A stretch of DNA of 64,000 nt from Juglans regia (GCF_001411555.2 NC_049916.1:7839889-7903888); one strand, 5' to 3'. Shown: positions 1 through 12,905, numbered from the stretch's first letter. Program-made: numbers and translations. The notes: generated by a model from the sequence alone, not told the origin.

Positions 1-176
1 GGACATCCCCACTTAAATTAATTATTTAAAAAGCCATTGACTCCTAATGATTATTGAATAAGCCCACTTAATTAAAATATTCTTTTATTAAATGGAGGGT
101 TCATTTATTAATTTTTTTAAAAGGAGTTTGTAGTATTTGCATAACTCATATTAGTATTTAACATTATTCATTTATA

Positions 177-626
177 GGGGTGTAATCGATCAGGTTTGAT
201 TCGATTTTGGATAAAATTTGAGATTGAACCGATATACACTGATTTTACATTTTTAAAAACTGATTCTATACCAGTTACCCCATAAATCAGTACTTCCGGT
301 TTTATCAGTTTCAGTCTGGTTCAATCTGGTTTTTCAATTTTAATATATTATATCATATATTATATAATATATATTATAGTATATTATAGTATTATAATAC
401 TATAGTGATAATATATTGTAGTATATTATAATATATTATAATTATATTATAGACAATAGTGATATATTATAGTATATTATAATATATAGTGATATAAGAT
501 TTTAAAATTTAATATTATATTAATTAGTAATCTATCATATAATACAAAACTATATACAATATAAAAAATTATAATATATATATATATATATTTATATATG
601 AATTGGTCCAGTTCGGTCCCCTTAAG
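177..626. repeat. Fold-back (GGGTGTAA-type) element
   Basis: The left arm opens with GGGTGTAATCGATCAGG and runs into GGTTTGATTCGATTT. The centre (about 340-600) is almost pure A/T. The right arm ends in ATTGGTCCAGTTCGGTCC, complementary in style to the left. The same architecture occurs at about 7338-8240, 12330-12905, 28936-29075, 31588-32308 and 40180-40672, so this is one dispersed non-coding family. No target duplication was identified for this copy. Confidence 0.5.
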
Positions 627-689
627 TGGGTTTTGCACGTTATACTACCCCTTATAACATAGGGTTGTCCTCTCGTAGGACCTATGGCC

Positions 690-990
690 CATTTGACACT
701 TGGAAGATATTGAGATCAATTCAATTCAATCTAATTTTAAGTTAAGTCTAGAATTCAAACATCTAACTCTAAAATCACTAAATATCACTCAACTTAAAAT
801 TTTTTTACACATGAGACCTACAAACTTTTTCAACTAAACACTTCTTTACACGCAGGACCTATAACATTTTTCAACTTCTAATAAATACATCTAAACTTAT
901 TTTAAGTGAGCCCAAATTCACTCTACCATCTCAACTCACTATTATTTATAAAAAATTTAACTCAACTCAATATTCAAATAAGACAGAAGT
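690..990 (-). repeat. Degenerate Tourist-like MITE
   Basis: Read on the minus strand, this matches the interior of the clean MITE at 30054-30385: TTGAGTTGAG words, a TTTAGATGT(A)TTTAT stretch, and the phrase GTAGGTCTCATGTGTAAA. The plus strand carries CCCATTTGACACTTGG on the left and TCAACTCAATATTCAAAT on the right. Ends are eroded and no TTA duplication could be confirmed. Confidence 0.4.
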
Positions 991-1240
991 ATCTTTCAAA
1001 TGGATATGCATCCCCAAGGACTACACCCATCATTGGATGAATTGCACTGTCTAATATCATATTTAATATCAGTCTAAAGATCCGAACATCTGTTTGTTGA
1101 CTCATTTTTTTTTATTTATTTATTTATTTATCATAAAAATTTATGTATAGTGTGTCCATTTTTCCATTAGCTTATGTTACAAGGACATGTATAAAGTGGT
1201 GGCAAGTGTACGAGAATTTGCAGTTTTAGGGGGAATGGAA

Positions 1241-1241
1241 A

Positions 1242-1279
<38 letters not shown>

Positions 1280-1294
1280 GTATATATATATATA
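1241..1294. repeat. (TA)n microsatellite
   Basis: An almost uninterrupted TA dinucleotide run with one TTTA and one TGTA interruption. Confidence 0.9.
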
Positions 1295-3702
1295 TACACG
1301 AGGTGCCAATTTGACAATTATTAATTAATAAAATAAAATAGAAGACAAATGTTAGAAAGACAAAAAAGAACTTGGCATCGAAATAACAAATACCAATTAA
1401 ACATATAGCTAGTTATCATGCCAAAATGAATCGGAACTAACATATAAATGGTACATCAATTGTACCAAATAACAAATAATAGTTCATATATAAGAAAATA
1501 AATAAATAGATATGTTCATATACAAGACTGGCACAATCCTCCTACTTACACAGATTTGATGACATGTTTGCATTAGTTTTATAAGATTGTTTTTACGTAT
1601 TTTTTTCTTATAATTAAAAAGAGTCTTATTTTAGTACATTATTAATTTATTATTTGTTAATGAATGATTTTAAAGCGATTGTACGAAGTTTATACATTCT
1701 AAAATATTACAGATCATTTTCCAACATTAATTAAATTGGGATTAATTAGCTTACTTCATATATTTTCGGTAGGCTTTAAGATTTTTTTTTTCCAGCTGAA
1801 AATGGATCACATTAAGCACAATTAATAATTGAGATGAGGAGGAATGAGTGTTACTAACTATAAGAGAAAAAGTAAAATAAAATGTAGAATCACAAACGAT
1901 ACAAGATTTACGTTAATGGAGTGTAAAAGATTTTATTTCAAATGATAAATAAATACAATGCAACAGCTGCATAAAAAAAATAATATAATATATAATAAAC
2001 CTTAGTCGGCAAGTCCATCATGTCGGATCAAAAATTAAAGAATAATGTTATATATAATTATTTTTACGTATTTTTTATGCATTCTACTGACGTGATTGAC
2101 TACGTCAATTTGTTTTTAATATACAGTCAATCATATTAGTGGTGTGTGTAAAAAAAAATTTTAGACATAAATCACACATCTACATATTATTTAAAAATAT
2201 ATGATTTTATATTTTTATCCTTATATTTTATATTGAATTGAAATATGAAATATAAAAATAAAAAAAATAAAATTATATATTTTTAAATGATATGTAGAGG
2301 TGTGAAATTTTTATATAGCACAACTCGTATAAAAAAATATGTAAAAGTGATTGTAAGTATAGTTTTTAAAAGTCAAAACGGATAAAAAAATGTTACGAGG
2401 ATTCGTCCCGAGACCCTCATGAGGTTTATCTGATCACTTCAATTTGGGCTATCGGCCTGATAAGCCTAAACTCCATGGCACATTGGCTCATTGAGAATCT
2501 ATACAAAAATCACGAACGAGTTCTTATAGAATTAAATCATCAAATCTGGCACAAATACAACTAAACTCCACATATTGAGGCCCAACGGGGGAGTTGGCCA
2601 AAAAATTAACTTGGACTGCGGTGCGGCAGAGCTGGGTGGTGGCTGCGAGTGAGAGAGAGAGAGAGCGCGTGAGCTTTGATCCGGTGTAACCACTCTACAC
2701 GAGAACATAATGAAAAGCTGATGTGTCAATCTCCTATTGGATGGTCTGTTTGCTTTTCACCACGTACGTCGTCGTATTAGCCGATGGATTCATGCATAAA
2801 CGACGTGTACCGTGTGGCGTGTAGGGGTCGGCTGTCCGAGTAAAAAGCATTATAGAATTTTTGGTACCTTGTATTCGTAAGATGAGTTAAAATAATTTAT
2901 AAATAATAATAAAATTTATCAATTTAAATTTACTAATAATAATAAATTGTAATGAAATGAGGTGAGATAATATATCAATGGATTAATTTTCTAAAGTCCT
3001 AGACCTTTTTCTCTTGAGAAATAATATTTCCAAAATGTGTAAGTGTGCATAATACTTAATTTTTTTAAATAAATAAATAAATATAGACTAATATGAAAAA
3101 AAAAATAATTTTTTAATAATGATCTCTACTCTTTTTTAAAATGATTATGCAACATTTACAATTCACAATTATATGTAATATTACTCTTTTATTTTTGGTC
3201 GGCAATTTCCCTCCAATTTTAGTATAGAGTTTTGTTATATACAATTATTTTTACATATTCTTTATATATTTTATTGCTGAAGTAATATTATATGTAATTG
3301 TAAAATGTGTAAACATCATATAATCATTTTAAAAAATAATGAGATTTATTATTAAAAAATTAATTTTTTTATATAAATATTATATTTATTTATTTATTTA
3401 AAATAATTATATAACGCTTCTATATTCCTGATTATAGATTTTATTTTTCATGTGATTGATTAAAATAATTATTTTATATTAAAAAAAACGACAGAGGCAA
3501 TCACGGAGTTAACAAAGAATATCGACTGTTTTTGTTTAGTAATATAGGTAAAATTTGTCGCCTCTACTCATCTCGCACTGTACTCCATACGGAAGAACGA
3601 CGACCGCATCAACGCAGAATTAAGTAAAGAAAAGGTAGAAGAAGCCCATGAACAGTACTACATTCCGCACCTTCCTTCTCTGTCCCAGTCTCCCATCTTT
3701 TT

Positions 3703-3724
3703 CCTCTCTCTCTCTCTCTCTCTC
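3703..3724 (+). repeat. (TC)n tract in the probable 5' UTR of the dynein light chain gene
   Basis: A run of CT repeats about 100 bp upstream of the start codon at 3819. Pyrimidine (CT) tracts near transcription starts are common in plant core promoters, the so-called Y patch. No clear TATA box is visible immediately upstream, so the transcription start is not fixed. Confidence 0.6.
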
Positions 3725-3818
3725 CATTTCATAGAAATGAAACACTAGCCGCGGATTCGAGAGAATACAGCCTTACTACTCTGAGTAATGAGAGAGTGAA
3801 CAAGTGAAAAGGAAACAA

Positions 3819-6800
3819 ATGGAGGGAGCAGAGGAAGAGCTGGAGAGGAGGAGCAAGTTCCTCGACAGTTTGATTAAGAAGAAGAAAGCGATTGAACAGC
3901 AAGAGCAGCATGACTGTCTCAACGTGCGTGTCAGAGCCTCTGACATGCCCCTTCCTTTGCAGAACCGTGCCTTTCGCTGCGCACGTGACCAACTCGACTC
4001 CATGCCCGGCAAGCTTGACAGTAAACGCCTCGCCCTCGCGCTTAAGAAGGTAAATGTTACTGCCTTACTTGGAGTTTTAGGTTGTATTTTTGGGTTTCAT
4101 TTTTATTTGGAGTGTTCGGATTAATGGCTAGTGGTCAAATTTAGTGTGCAGGTGATCCTGCTCTATCTTTCTTAGTCTTTCTCGAGTTGAATGTATTTAC
4201 TTTTTTATTTTTCCTCTGTTATGATTTTTCCTTTGTTTTTTTGGTGTAACATGATTTAATTTTGATGCGGAGATTTTGGTTTACCCTAAAAAGCAATTAA
4301 TTTTGGTTGTCAATTAGAGTGTTTAGGGTAAAGGACCACACACAGGTGGTCCAGTATGTGTATCTTTAGTCTTGGTTGGTGCTGAAGATTTGAAATATAT
4401 CTTGTGTGTTTGTGTGTGAAGGCTTAATTGCTTCGTAGTGTCAGATTGAGCTGCGAATGTTTCGATCTTTCTACTTATATGTAAAAAAGGAGAAGTAATG
4501 TATTAATCTTTCTGGTGACGATCTTGTCAGTGTTGGCTTAGATTTTGTATCTGGATTCTAATTTTGGTTCGACAAGGACTTCTATTGAAATCATGTACTG
4601 ATGGTACAAATGCTAAATTGTGTTAGCTTGAGCTAAAAATCATTTGTTCATTCGTTTTTAGTTATTATATTGAGTACAAACTTCAATGACTAGTTGTTCA
4701 CTCTCGGGAAGATTGATATACTTCATTTCTTTTGCAACATCAAAAGGAGTAAATTTCTTTTTAATTGTAACTTTCTTTTAACGTAATGCTTATAGAGTGC
4801 AGTAACATGCACTTGGTGGACTAACTGTTAACTGGATTAAGCTGAAAACGTCTGAAATATCTCACACTTCTACACATTTTAATTTAGTTGTTTGGATTTT
4901 GCAGTTGAATTTAGACAAGCAGAGTACTGAGCAAGATAGTGGTCCAATCGATCAGTTATTTCATATTAAACTTTTTCTTCTTATAGTTATTTCATATTAA
5001 ACTACCAAAGAAAGATAAAAAAAGACATGTCTTAAATTTCACTTGCCATGATCTTCATTTGTTTAGAAGTTGTGTACATGAGCCCCATGTCACAGGTTCA
5101 ATTCCCCCTGGGATCAAACTGCGATTTAAGTGGGAGGCCATGGTGATGGGTTGCTGTGCTAGTCTCCCCGAGGGTTTAGGTTCCATGGGTGAGTCCTAAG
5201 GGCTCTACCGTGGGGTGGTTCCCCCATCTTCAAAAAAAAAAAAAAAAAGAGGCTCAAATGGACTGTCTGAATTACTACTTTCCAACATTCAGAGTGTGTA
5301 AACCCCAATGCTGTTAGCCCATTAGGTTACTTGTGACAACTTAATCTGAATTTAATCTCAAATTTTGTTTGGAGGATGAAAATTAGTTGCGATCCCGTTA
5401 GATTGTACTTTTGACATGTGTTTTGGATGGACAGTCAAAATATTAAAACCCATTTTTCATTTTGGGTAGAATTGTTTTTGTAAGTATAATTTCAGGTGGA
5501 ATTTGTTGGAATATTTCTTTTAACTAATCATGTCAGATGATTAGTTTTAAGTTGTTCATGTTCGAGTTGGTCAAGCCTCTTAAAATAATGTTTCTTAAAT
5601 TAATAAGTTCATGCTTTGTTAGCCAATCATTAGGCTTTATTGGTTAAAAAAACATGAACTTTCCATCCAAATGAAGAACTGGTTTGCCTGTAATTAGACA
5701 GTCTGTATGTGGTGGCAACGTTTTAGTTTTGTTTGTATCAAAGTCAAACAAATACAAGAGATGTAGCAAGAGAGATATCTGTTACCATATGTGATGAAAG
5801 AGAAGATGGGAAAGATATTTCTTTCTTTCTTTTCCCTGTCAGGCTAGATTGCTGTTTGGATGTTTAGAGCTAAGGTTAGAGTTTCAAGGTCAAAATTAAG
5901 ACAAATGAATATATATATATATATATTATATATCTATATCTGGGCTTTCTTTGAGCACATTACTATACCATTGGGTTAACAAATATATATATATTATATA
6001 TCTATATCTGGGCTTTCTTTGAGCACATTACTATACCATTGGGTTAACAAATATATTGCTCTAGTTGTAGTGTCTGAATGAGAAAGCTCAACATTGGCAC
6101 ATGGTTAGGCCCAGAATTATTAAAATGCGCAAAAGGCACAACTCAACTCAAAGACTCTGTCATTCATTTCCATCCAAATGCACCAAATGAGGCAGATAGG
6201 ACCCATCTTCCACTCAGCTGTGACTTGAGGACTGCTGCACATGTTATATTTGGCCCTGACTAGTCATTTTTTCTTCTCCTAGATTGATGAGATTTGCATT
6301 AAGAATTATAGCCTATAGTAGTTCCATTACAATACTTTTTTTTTTTTAATCGGTAAGTAGTTCTATTACAATACTTGTCTTTTCCTGCTGTTCTTTTTCT
6401 CCATGGTAATCTCAAATCAACAAATGTTTCTCCTTCTCTTGGTGAAAAAACTACGATCTTGTATGAACAGCATGTTTATCACACATAATATTCCATCTCA
6501 CTTCTTCGCATGGAATCACTCAGCACAATATACATATTCTTGTTGGTTTCAGCAGAATGTCATAATAGCATTGTCAATGTTGTGATCCATCACCTTATTG
6601 AGTAAAAATAGGCCTCTCTGGCTTACCTTAAATCGCATCTATTTGCTTGTATTTATGATCTGCTCTTATCTTGTCAGGTATATGGTTTTATATTTGCTAT
6701 TCAAACCATTAAGTCAGAACTATTTATTAAATATTCAGGTGAAGCTAGAATTCAAACAATACATGGGTTTGAGATATAGACAAATTGGCCAAATTTCAAG

Positions 6801-9800
6801 TTAGCTGGCCTGTCAGTTGTTACAATGTGTTGCTTGTGCTGGAGTGAGTAGAAAAGCGTTCCATTGGTTTACTGCCACTGTAAAAAAGAAAAGAAAAAGA
6901 AAAAAAAAGGCTTTCGACTGCCAATTTAATACCTGAAAATAGAATTTAGAAATGGGAAGTGTGTATGAGTTTATTACACACCATAATAATAGTCCTGCAT
7001 GTCTCAGGTTTTTGGTAGTTTCAAGGCTCATTACATTTTTAAAATAATAAACTTAATCTTGGTTTATTTGTAGATTCTTGGCTCAAACTTCATTGGATTG
7101 GTATCTATCAAAACAGTGACCTACGATGCTATGACCATAACTATTCCTGTCTCTTCATTTTGTTTTGCAAATATGGAACTGTTTTCTTGTGCATGAATGT
7201 GTAAGTGGCTGAAATTCTGTCTTAGGAATAGTACAGTACAGTATAAGATGTATATTCTCTAACCCAGGTTTGGTACTGACAAAAAGGTTCGTCCACCTGT
7301 GTATTTGTATACTCTCTCATGTAGTTAAAACTACAAGTAGGGATGTAAATCAGTCGATCCAGTCTGGTCTGGGGGGGTCATTGTCCCTGGACCAGACCAG
7401 TAGCTATCGGTCCAGTCGGTCTGGCCTAATAATTAATTATTTATTTATTCAAATAAATTAATAAAAAAATTATTTAAATTACGAAATTAAAATTAAGTGA
7501 ATTATTAATGTGGATTATGTAACTAACTCATTAAAAAAAAATTAATTATAATTATATTGATGATGTTAATTGCTAATTTGTTACTAACTTAGAGTATGTC
7601 AATGTATTATGATAGTTAATGCATAATGAGCTATATTAAACTTTTTACATTTTGTATATGAAGCATAAATAATTGAATTATCCATAGGTCACCGTCCATA
7701 CATGCTTTATATTTACTTGCAACTTAGGTATTTTACAAAAAAATTATCTAATAACTTTAATTAGATCATAGATGCATATGTTAGTAATTAGTTAATGGTG
7801 AATTAGTGATAGGTTAGTTAATTGATATCATACATTAGTTGATTACAATTTACAATAATATTTGTCATTGCTTTATATTTACTTACAACTTAGGTATTTT
7901 ACAAAAAATTTATCTAATAACTTTAATTAGATCATAGATGTAGATGTTAGTAATTAGTTCACAATGAATTGGTGATAGGTTAATTGATAATATACATTAC
8001 TTAATTAATAGAATATTAATTTGTAATTACATATTTAAAATTTTATATTGTTAATGGTGATAGGTTAGATGAAAATTACATAATTAATTATACAATTATA
8101 TATATATAATATATTTAAAAATTAAAAATATATATTTTACTATTCGGTCAGTCCGGTCCGGGAAAACCCCACCCCGGGACCAGACCGAATACCAAAAAAA
8201 TGGAATTTCTTGGACTGAGACCAACCGGTCACATGCTAATTATGTGGCCTAATTGATGATGTTACTGGTAGCAATTACATGTTACTGGTAGCAACTATAA
8301 GTTAGCATATTGCAGACTGTATATTTTTAGAGCTTCAAGAGAAGAAGAATGGTGAAGAGGGAAATGATGGATACTTCAAAATCCTGCATTTCATTCTTAC
8401 TATTGCATTACATATACTTAAGGTTACATTAGACAGTTACCTCATAGGGTATACTTACTACAATAAAACTAAAACTGATATTAGGTTCAATGCTAGACAA
8501 AAGTAGAGACGAGACTTTAGCATTATTATGTTATGTTCCCATAGAGAAAACATAGTACTAGTTGCTATGGGCTTCTACCTAAATGATTAAGGAGTACCTT
8601 ACTCTTCAAAAACACTTCAGCAGATATGTCCCAAAACACATAATTCTTTCCATTAAACTTTACAGAGGTTTTCATATAAAAATTACAGAGATAGAAGTTA
8701 ATGGTTTAGATAGCCACTAGTGCCAAAATACCACACAAACCAATTCAACCATTAGCAAACCAAAACAAAATCGAAGAAACTAGCTTGAATCAGGTCTGAA
8801 CAATACAAACCCACATTGAAACAAGTGAAAAAAGAATGTAACCATGGAAAACTGCCATGACTCAACAAGTTTCTACCTGTGACAGCCATGAACCAGTCTA
8901 TAATGGTCTTACTGGCCTTGTTTCTAAAAGTATTGGCCTGAACTGGTTTGTACTGGTGTGTACCTGAACATACAGGATTGAATCAGTCTGTATAAGATTT
9001 GTTTCGGAAAATGTCGGTCTGAGGTGAGTGTGTTCCAAAGTAGAATTGCAAAATCGGGTAGAGTGAGGGCCGAATTGGATCGACCCCGATCAAGTCGATT
9101 GAGTCTTCATTAATGGATCAACTTGGGTTGACCTGAATCAAGTGAGTCGGGTCGTAGCTTAAACCAGATAACTTTATACAAGAATATGAATATGTCAGTC
9201 GCAGATAGGGATTACCGTATTCCCTTATAAATAGCTGTTATTCTGGATAGGAGTCAAATCTTAACCCTTTTTGCTGAGTTCCTTAACTTACAAAAAAAAA
9301 AAAGGAGCCAAATCTTAACCCTGTCCGAGGATACTGGACCTGAGAGAGACACACACAAGCCCAACTACCAAAAAGCCCTCTTTCTTCAACTCTGCCGGCG
9401 TGTAGTGGTGCCAGTGGTGATCTCTGATGGCAAAGAACTCAATGGCCAGCACAGATGACAAAGAACTCATGTTGGCAACCCATGCTAGTCACAATGGAAA
9501 CAACTAAAAATGTCACAGTGACAGAAATGCGGCAAAAACAACCGCCATGCTTGGTGGCACTGCCACACCACCAACCACCATAGGCCAAGCTGTTGACCAC
9601 TACCAACCCTTAGCAGTCATGAAACAGCAACATTGTAGTCTTTAACATACCAACCAGCCATCCTCTCACGACCATCAACACTTTTTATCCAATGGAAGAA
9701 TTAAAGGTAGAATATCGAAAAAGATTATTGAAGGAGAGTGACCTAGCAATCTTGCTCTGAAACCTTGCAAATTTTAGGATTTAGAGGGAGAAGAGAAAAA

Positions 9801-10486
9801 GAGAAAAATGATGGGTTGTTCAAAATCTTGCACTACTATCTTGCTGTAGCCTTTATATATACTTTAAGTTGCATTTGACAGGTATACTTACTAAAATGAT
9901 GTCCTCTAACATAAACAATCCTTGTTCATAGCCAAAAGGCACAGAAAACCACTGTAACAAATACAACTTTGACTCCCACCTCTCCAAATAGAATGCTTGG
10001 AGATAATAATAGTAACTGCATACTATGATTATGCAACAGAAGATTGATACATATGGTAATTGAGCTGAATATGATTTTACTTTTTTCCTCTCTAGAGCAG
10101 GTTATAAGGCAAATTAGTGTTCAAAAGAATTTAGCTGGAACAAAGGGAGATAGGCCTCTAACTATTCTAGTAGACATAGTATGGATGAGTTCCCGGAACT
10201 CGCTCCCCATGCATATGACTATATGAGAAGAGAAAATTTCATGAATACAATATGGCTAGTTTTGTGTATTTCTCTTCTTCAAAACCTTTCACATGCAGCC
10301 AGCTGATGATATTTTTAAATTACTTGTCAGGAATTTGATTCTTGGTATGGTCTAGCTTGGCACTGCATTGTAGGAACCAGCTTTGGCTCATACGTCACAC
10401 ATTCCTCGGGAGGCTTCTTGTATTTTTCAATTGACAAGGTTTACATCCTTCTCTTCAGGACTACTGTTGAACCTTTAGACCATTGA
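3819..10486 (+). CDS. Dynein light chain, LC8 type (two exons)
   Basis: Exons 3819-4049 and 10331-10486 join in phase 0 (AAG|GTAAAT ... TTGTCAG|GAA) to give 128 aa ending in EPLDH and TGA. The LC8 fold fills roughly residues 34-128: NVRVRASDMP, then QNRAFRCARDQLDS, then WHCIVGTSFGSYVTH and FLYFSIDKVYILLF, the last two forming the peptide-binding groove and dimer strand in the family. The first 33 residues are a charged helix-like extension usual in plant members. Plants lack dynein heavy chains, so these proteins are thought to act as dimerising hub adaptors. The start at 3819 is preferred over an upstream in-frame GTG because it has a good ATG context and matches the family N-terminus (MEGAEEEL). 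The 6.3 kb intron is packed with repeats; no further exon is needed. Function is by family; expression cannot be judged. Confidence 0.93.
5050..5248 (+). mobile_element. SINE-like retroposon in the LC8 intron
   Basis: A 200-bp unit with a tRNA-type promoter look: an A-box-like GTACATGAGCC followed by a B-box-like GGTTCAATTCC, then a body ending in a 16-18 nt oligo(A) tail at 5231-5248. Composition is much more GC-rich than the surrounding intron. The resemblance to the plant Au-SINE family is my recollection. No target duplication was found. Confidence 0.55.
5910..6058 (+). repeat. Tandem duplication with TA-repeat junctions
   Basis: A segment of about 70 bp (TATCTATATCTGGGC ... GGGTTAACAAATAT) is present twice in direct tandem, the second copy starting near 5997. 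The copies are virtually identical and are joined by TATATA runs, which suggests a recent slippage or unequal exchange event in the intron. Confidence 0.8.
6317..6376 (-). mobile_element. Ultra-short truncated retroposon with 21-bp target duplication
   Basis: A 21-bp sequence beginning AGTAGTTC and ending AATACTT occurs at 6317-6337 and again at 6356-6376 with one mismatch. Between them are about 18 bp: oligo(T) followed by AATCGGTA. On the minus strand this is TACCGATT plus poly(A), the shape of a LINE 3' end. It reads as a target-primed insertion truncated after a few bases. Confidence 0.6.
7335..8240. repeat. Large fold-back element in the LC8 intron
   Basis: Left arm GGGATGTAAATCAGTCGATCC then GGTCTGG words; right arm GTCAGTCCGGTCCGG, GACCAGACCGAATACC and CCAACCGGTC. 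The arms are inverted in character around an AT-rich core. The core holds a direct duplication of about 165-170 bp (units beginning near 7703 and 7870, both with CTTTATATTTACTT and AACTTAGGTATTTTACAAA). The stretch from about 7420 to 7600 is shared with the element nested in the copia retrotransposon at 40180-40672, which shows that it is a mobile family. Confidence 0.6.
8336..9900 (+). repeat. Possible degraded LTR/TRIM-like element (paired direct repeats)
   Basis: Two diverged direct repeats lie about 1.4 kb apart in the LC8 intron: about 8345-8480 and about 9800-9900. Both contain ATGATGG, TTCAAAATC(C/T)TGCA, TATACTTAAG/TATACTTTAAG, GCATTTGACAG-like words and GTATACTTACTA. The space between has no coding signal. 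Direct repeats around non-coding DNA would fit a TRIM or an old deleted LTR element, but neither a primer site nor a target duplication was found. Confidence 0.35.
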
Positions 10487-10926
10487 AAGCCTTTAAAACT
10501 GAAATGCATCGAACTCTATGGTTTATAAATATTTCCACTCTCAATTTACATGTAAAATTCATAACGGCTGTATTATCTGTTCTAGTTTTTTAATTCTGTA
10601 TCGATGACTTTCCTTATATTACAAGCATAAAAGAGTGATAGTTTGATGTGATAAGTTGCACAATATTCTTAGTTACTGTTCATTATGTCTTTGCTAACAG
10701 CATAATGTTTTATTATGTATTTTTGAAAGTGACAAAAAATCCTTAAAAGTTATTTTTTGAATAATCCAAGAGCACGGATGGCTTGGTAGTTCCATCCAAC
10801 TGCATGATGCCATGCGATTAAGGCCCCATTTGGATTTAGAAAGTGTTTCATTTCATTTTATCTCATTATTATAATGTTAGTTCATTACAGAGTGCAAAGT
10901 ATAATTGACCCAGGAGTAATATTGAT

Positions 10927-11600
10927 TTTTTTTTTCTTTTTTGTGTATAAACTGGATTCATTCATAGATCAGCCAACATAAGAAAATTCATAGTCCGACC
11001 CAAATCTGAGTAGCCAAGAAACAATTACATCAAATCAGAATCTATAAGCACCCTACTGGAAATAAAATCCGGATAAGAGTGCCACAATTGAGTCATATCC
11101 GCAATCCATTTGGCATGTTGAGCTAATAGGAGTGCTGCTTCATTACCTTGTATCTCATGAAGAATTATCTGTAGACCTCTTAATGTTGCTAAGGCTTCAA
11201 TATCATCCACTGAAAAATTTCCAACTTCCTTCCTACTTAAAGCAAACAAAACAACCCCTTTTATCATCCCGAAGAATTGAACCCACTCCAACAACTCCAA
11301 TCTCTCTAAAGAGAGCTCTATCAAAATTCAATTTAACATAACAACCTGGTGGAGGTTTCATAATAAGATCATTTCTTTTCTCGACACTGCTCTAGACTGC
11401 TTGATAAAATTAAAACTTGCCACATATTCAATACAGTTATCAACACATACTTCAAGAGAATCAGGTGTTACCTCAAATAAGCTTTTATTTCAGAATTTCC
11501 ACACACCCCAAGCAAATGATGAAACCAAAGACATATTAGCTTTCATCAAATTCCACAATCAAAACAAGTAGCATTAGAAAAGAAGGGTAACAATTGTTTT
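10927..11600 (-). pseudogene. 5'-truncated LINE fragment with RNase H-like domain
   Basis: The plus strand begins with oligo(T) (10927 onward), i.e. a poly(A) tail on the minus strand, and the minus strand upstream codes for the C-terminal RNase H-like domain of plant non-LTR polyproteins. Visible family landmarks are a PPPGCYVKLNFD-like linker, GVGSILRDD, EALATLRGLQ, and HEIQGNEAALLLAQHAK. Reading needs one frame change near GVGSILRDDK. About 1.5 kb or more of the element's coding part is missing at its 5' side. It lies just past the end of the dynein light chain gene. Domain assignment is by family pattern; target duplication not found. Confidence 0.7.
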
Positions 11601-12114
11601 AATTAGGCTAAAAAATATGAGTAAGGCATGAGAGAACAGTGTACCAAATAAATTACAACAAATCATTATAAAACATAAAAGAAAGACTAATGAGAAATTT
11701 CCGTAAGTAAATATTCAAATAAACCCAAGTTTTTAATCAAACTTCGCAATATGTACAGAAATAATTATTCCTCGGGTACAAATAGTTAGTTGTAGGACAT
11801 AATACAAACTTTTTGTCAAACTCAACAATGGGTTGACTCCGACCTGATTTTCAGCGACATGTCTTTAAAAGAAAGAGTGAGACTACTATGTCGCCCCACT
11901 TTTACTGCTCAGTAATTTTTTTTTCTTTTCATTATTTTTAATATATTTAAATATTTTTAAAAAATAAAAAAAATATCAATACACTTAAAATACTTTCTTA
12001 ATCATTAAGTAATAAAAAAAAAAAATTGACCAACGATCAACTTGAGCCGTCAAATGAGAGAGACAAAGTAGCTTTTCTCTAAGAGAAAGAGTATATTCAT
12101 TTATGAGTTTTGCT

Positions 12115-12299
12115 ACACAACCTCCACCACACTTCACACTCCACACTCCACATTATTTTAAATTTTTAAATTTTTTTTAAATTTATTTTTTTTAAATTAT
12201 TTCAAATTTTCTATTCATTATTCATATAATAAATATTTGATAAATTAAAAAAAATAAAAATTAAAAAAAATATGGAGTGTGGAGTGTTGGAAGGTTGTA
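12115..12299. mobile_element. Short hairpin MITE
   Basis: The left end ACAACCTCCACC...CACTCCACACTCCACAT is mirrored by the right end ATGGAGTGTGGAGTG...AAGGTTGT, giving an imperfect inverted repeat of about 30 bp around an A/T-only core. Transcribed across, it would form one long hairpin. Confidence 0.65.
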
Positions 12300-12329
12300 A
12301 AGATTTATTCTTCATTTACGATGTAGTAC

Positions 12330-12905
12330 TGTTCATTCAAACTAGATTTTTTTCAATCCGGTCCAAAATCCAAAGAACCAAGTTCCATGGGCGGTCATCA
12401 CCCCGAATTTTGCCGATAACTGGATTTCGTAACCTGTCTATACTCGGGTACAGTACAGATACCAAGTTTTTTAACACGCTTCTCAATTTTCACCCCATCC
12501 CTAAACCATGAAATAATTATAGTATTAAAATTTAAAATCTTATATAAGTAACTATATATTATCATTATAGTCTATTATATTAATAGTTATACTAATAATA
12601 TTTCACTATATATTATAATATACTACAATATATCACTATATTATATATTATATTATATCACTATAGTCTATAATACAATTATAATATACCACAATATATT
12701 ATTATATATTATAATATATATACTATATTATATACAGTATATAATATACCAAAAAAACTAGACCGAATCGGTAAAATAAAAAATATTGATTTAGAGGTGT
12801 AACCGGTACGGTATCGGTTCTTCAAATTTTAAAATCAATATATATTGATTCAGTTCTAAAATATGTCTAAAACTAGACTGAACCAAACTGGTTATATCCC
12901 TACTA
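12330..12905. repeat. Fold-back, AT-cored repeats (one or two elements)
   Basis: An AT-rich core (12520-12750) of TATATTATA words is flanked by GGTCCAAAATCC-like and GACCGAATCGG-like arms. A second, shorter fold-back follows at about 12797-12900, opening with GGTGTAACCGGTACGG and closing with CTGGTTATATCCCT. Both belong by sequence style to the GGGTGTAA/GGTCCGG family seen elsewhere in the window. Confidence 0.5.

Larger units (their letters stand above)
1..3540. other. Repeat-rich intergenic region without a recognised gene
   Basis: AT-rich DNA with no ORF I can assign. It holds a fold-back repeat (177-626), a degenerate MITE (about 690-990), a TA microsatellite (1241-1294), and AT-rich segments at about 2040-2370 and 3230-3420 that share openings of the kind TTTTGTTATATACAATTA and look like copies of one short element family. 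The segment 2400-2860 is less AT-rich and apparently unique. It contains ACGT-core words (ACGTACGTCG near 2763, ACGACGTG near 2800) and may belong to the distal promoter of the dynein light chain gene that starts at 3819. Confidence 0.6.

Noticed and set aside
6078..7461. Series of 60-70 residue ORFs in the LC8 intron
   Set aside because: None has a motif or homologue I recognise; they overlap repeats and are within an intron that splices cleanly without them.
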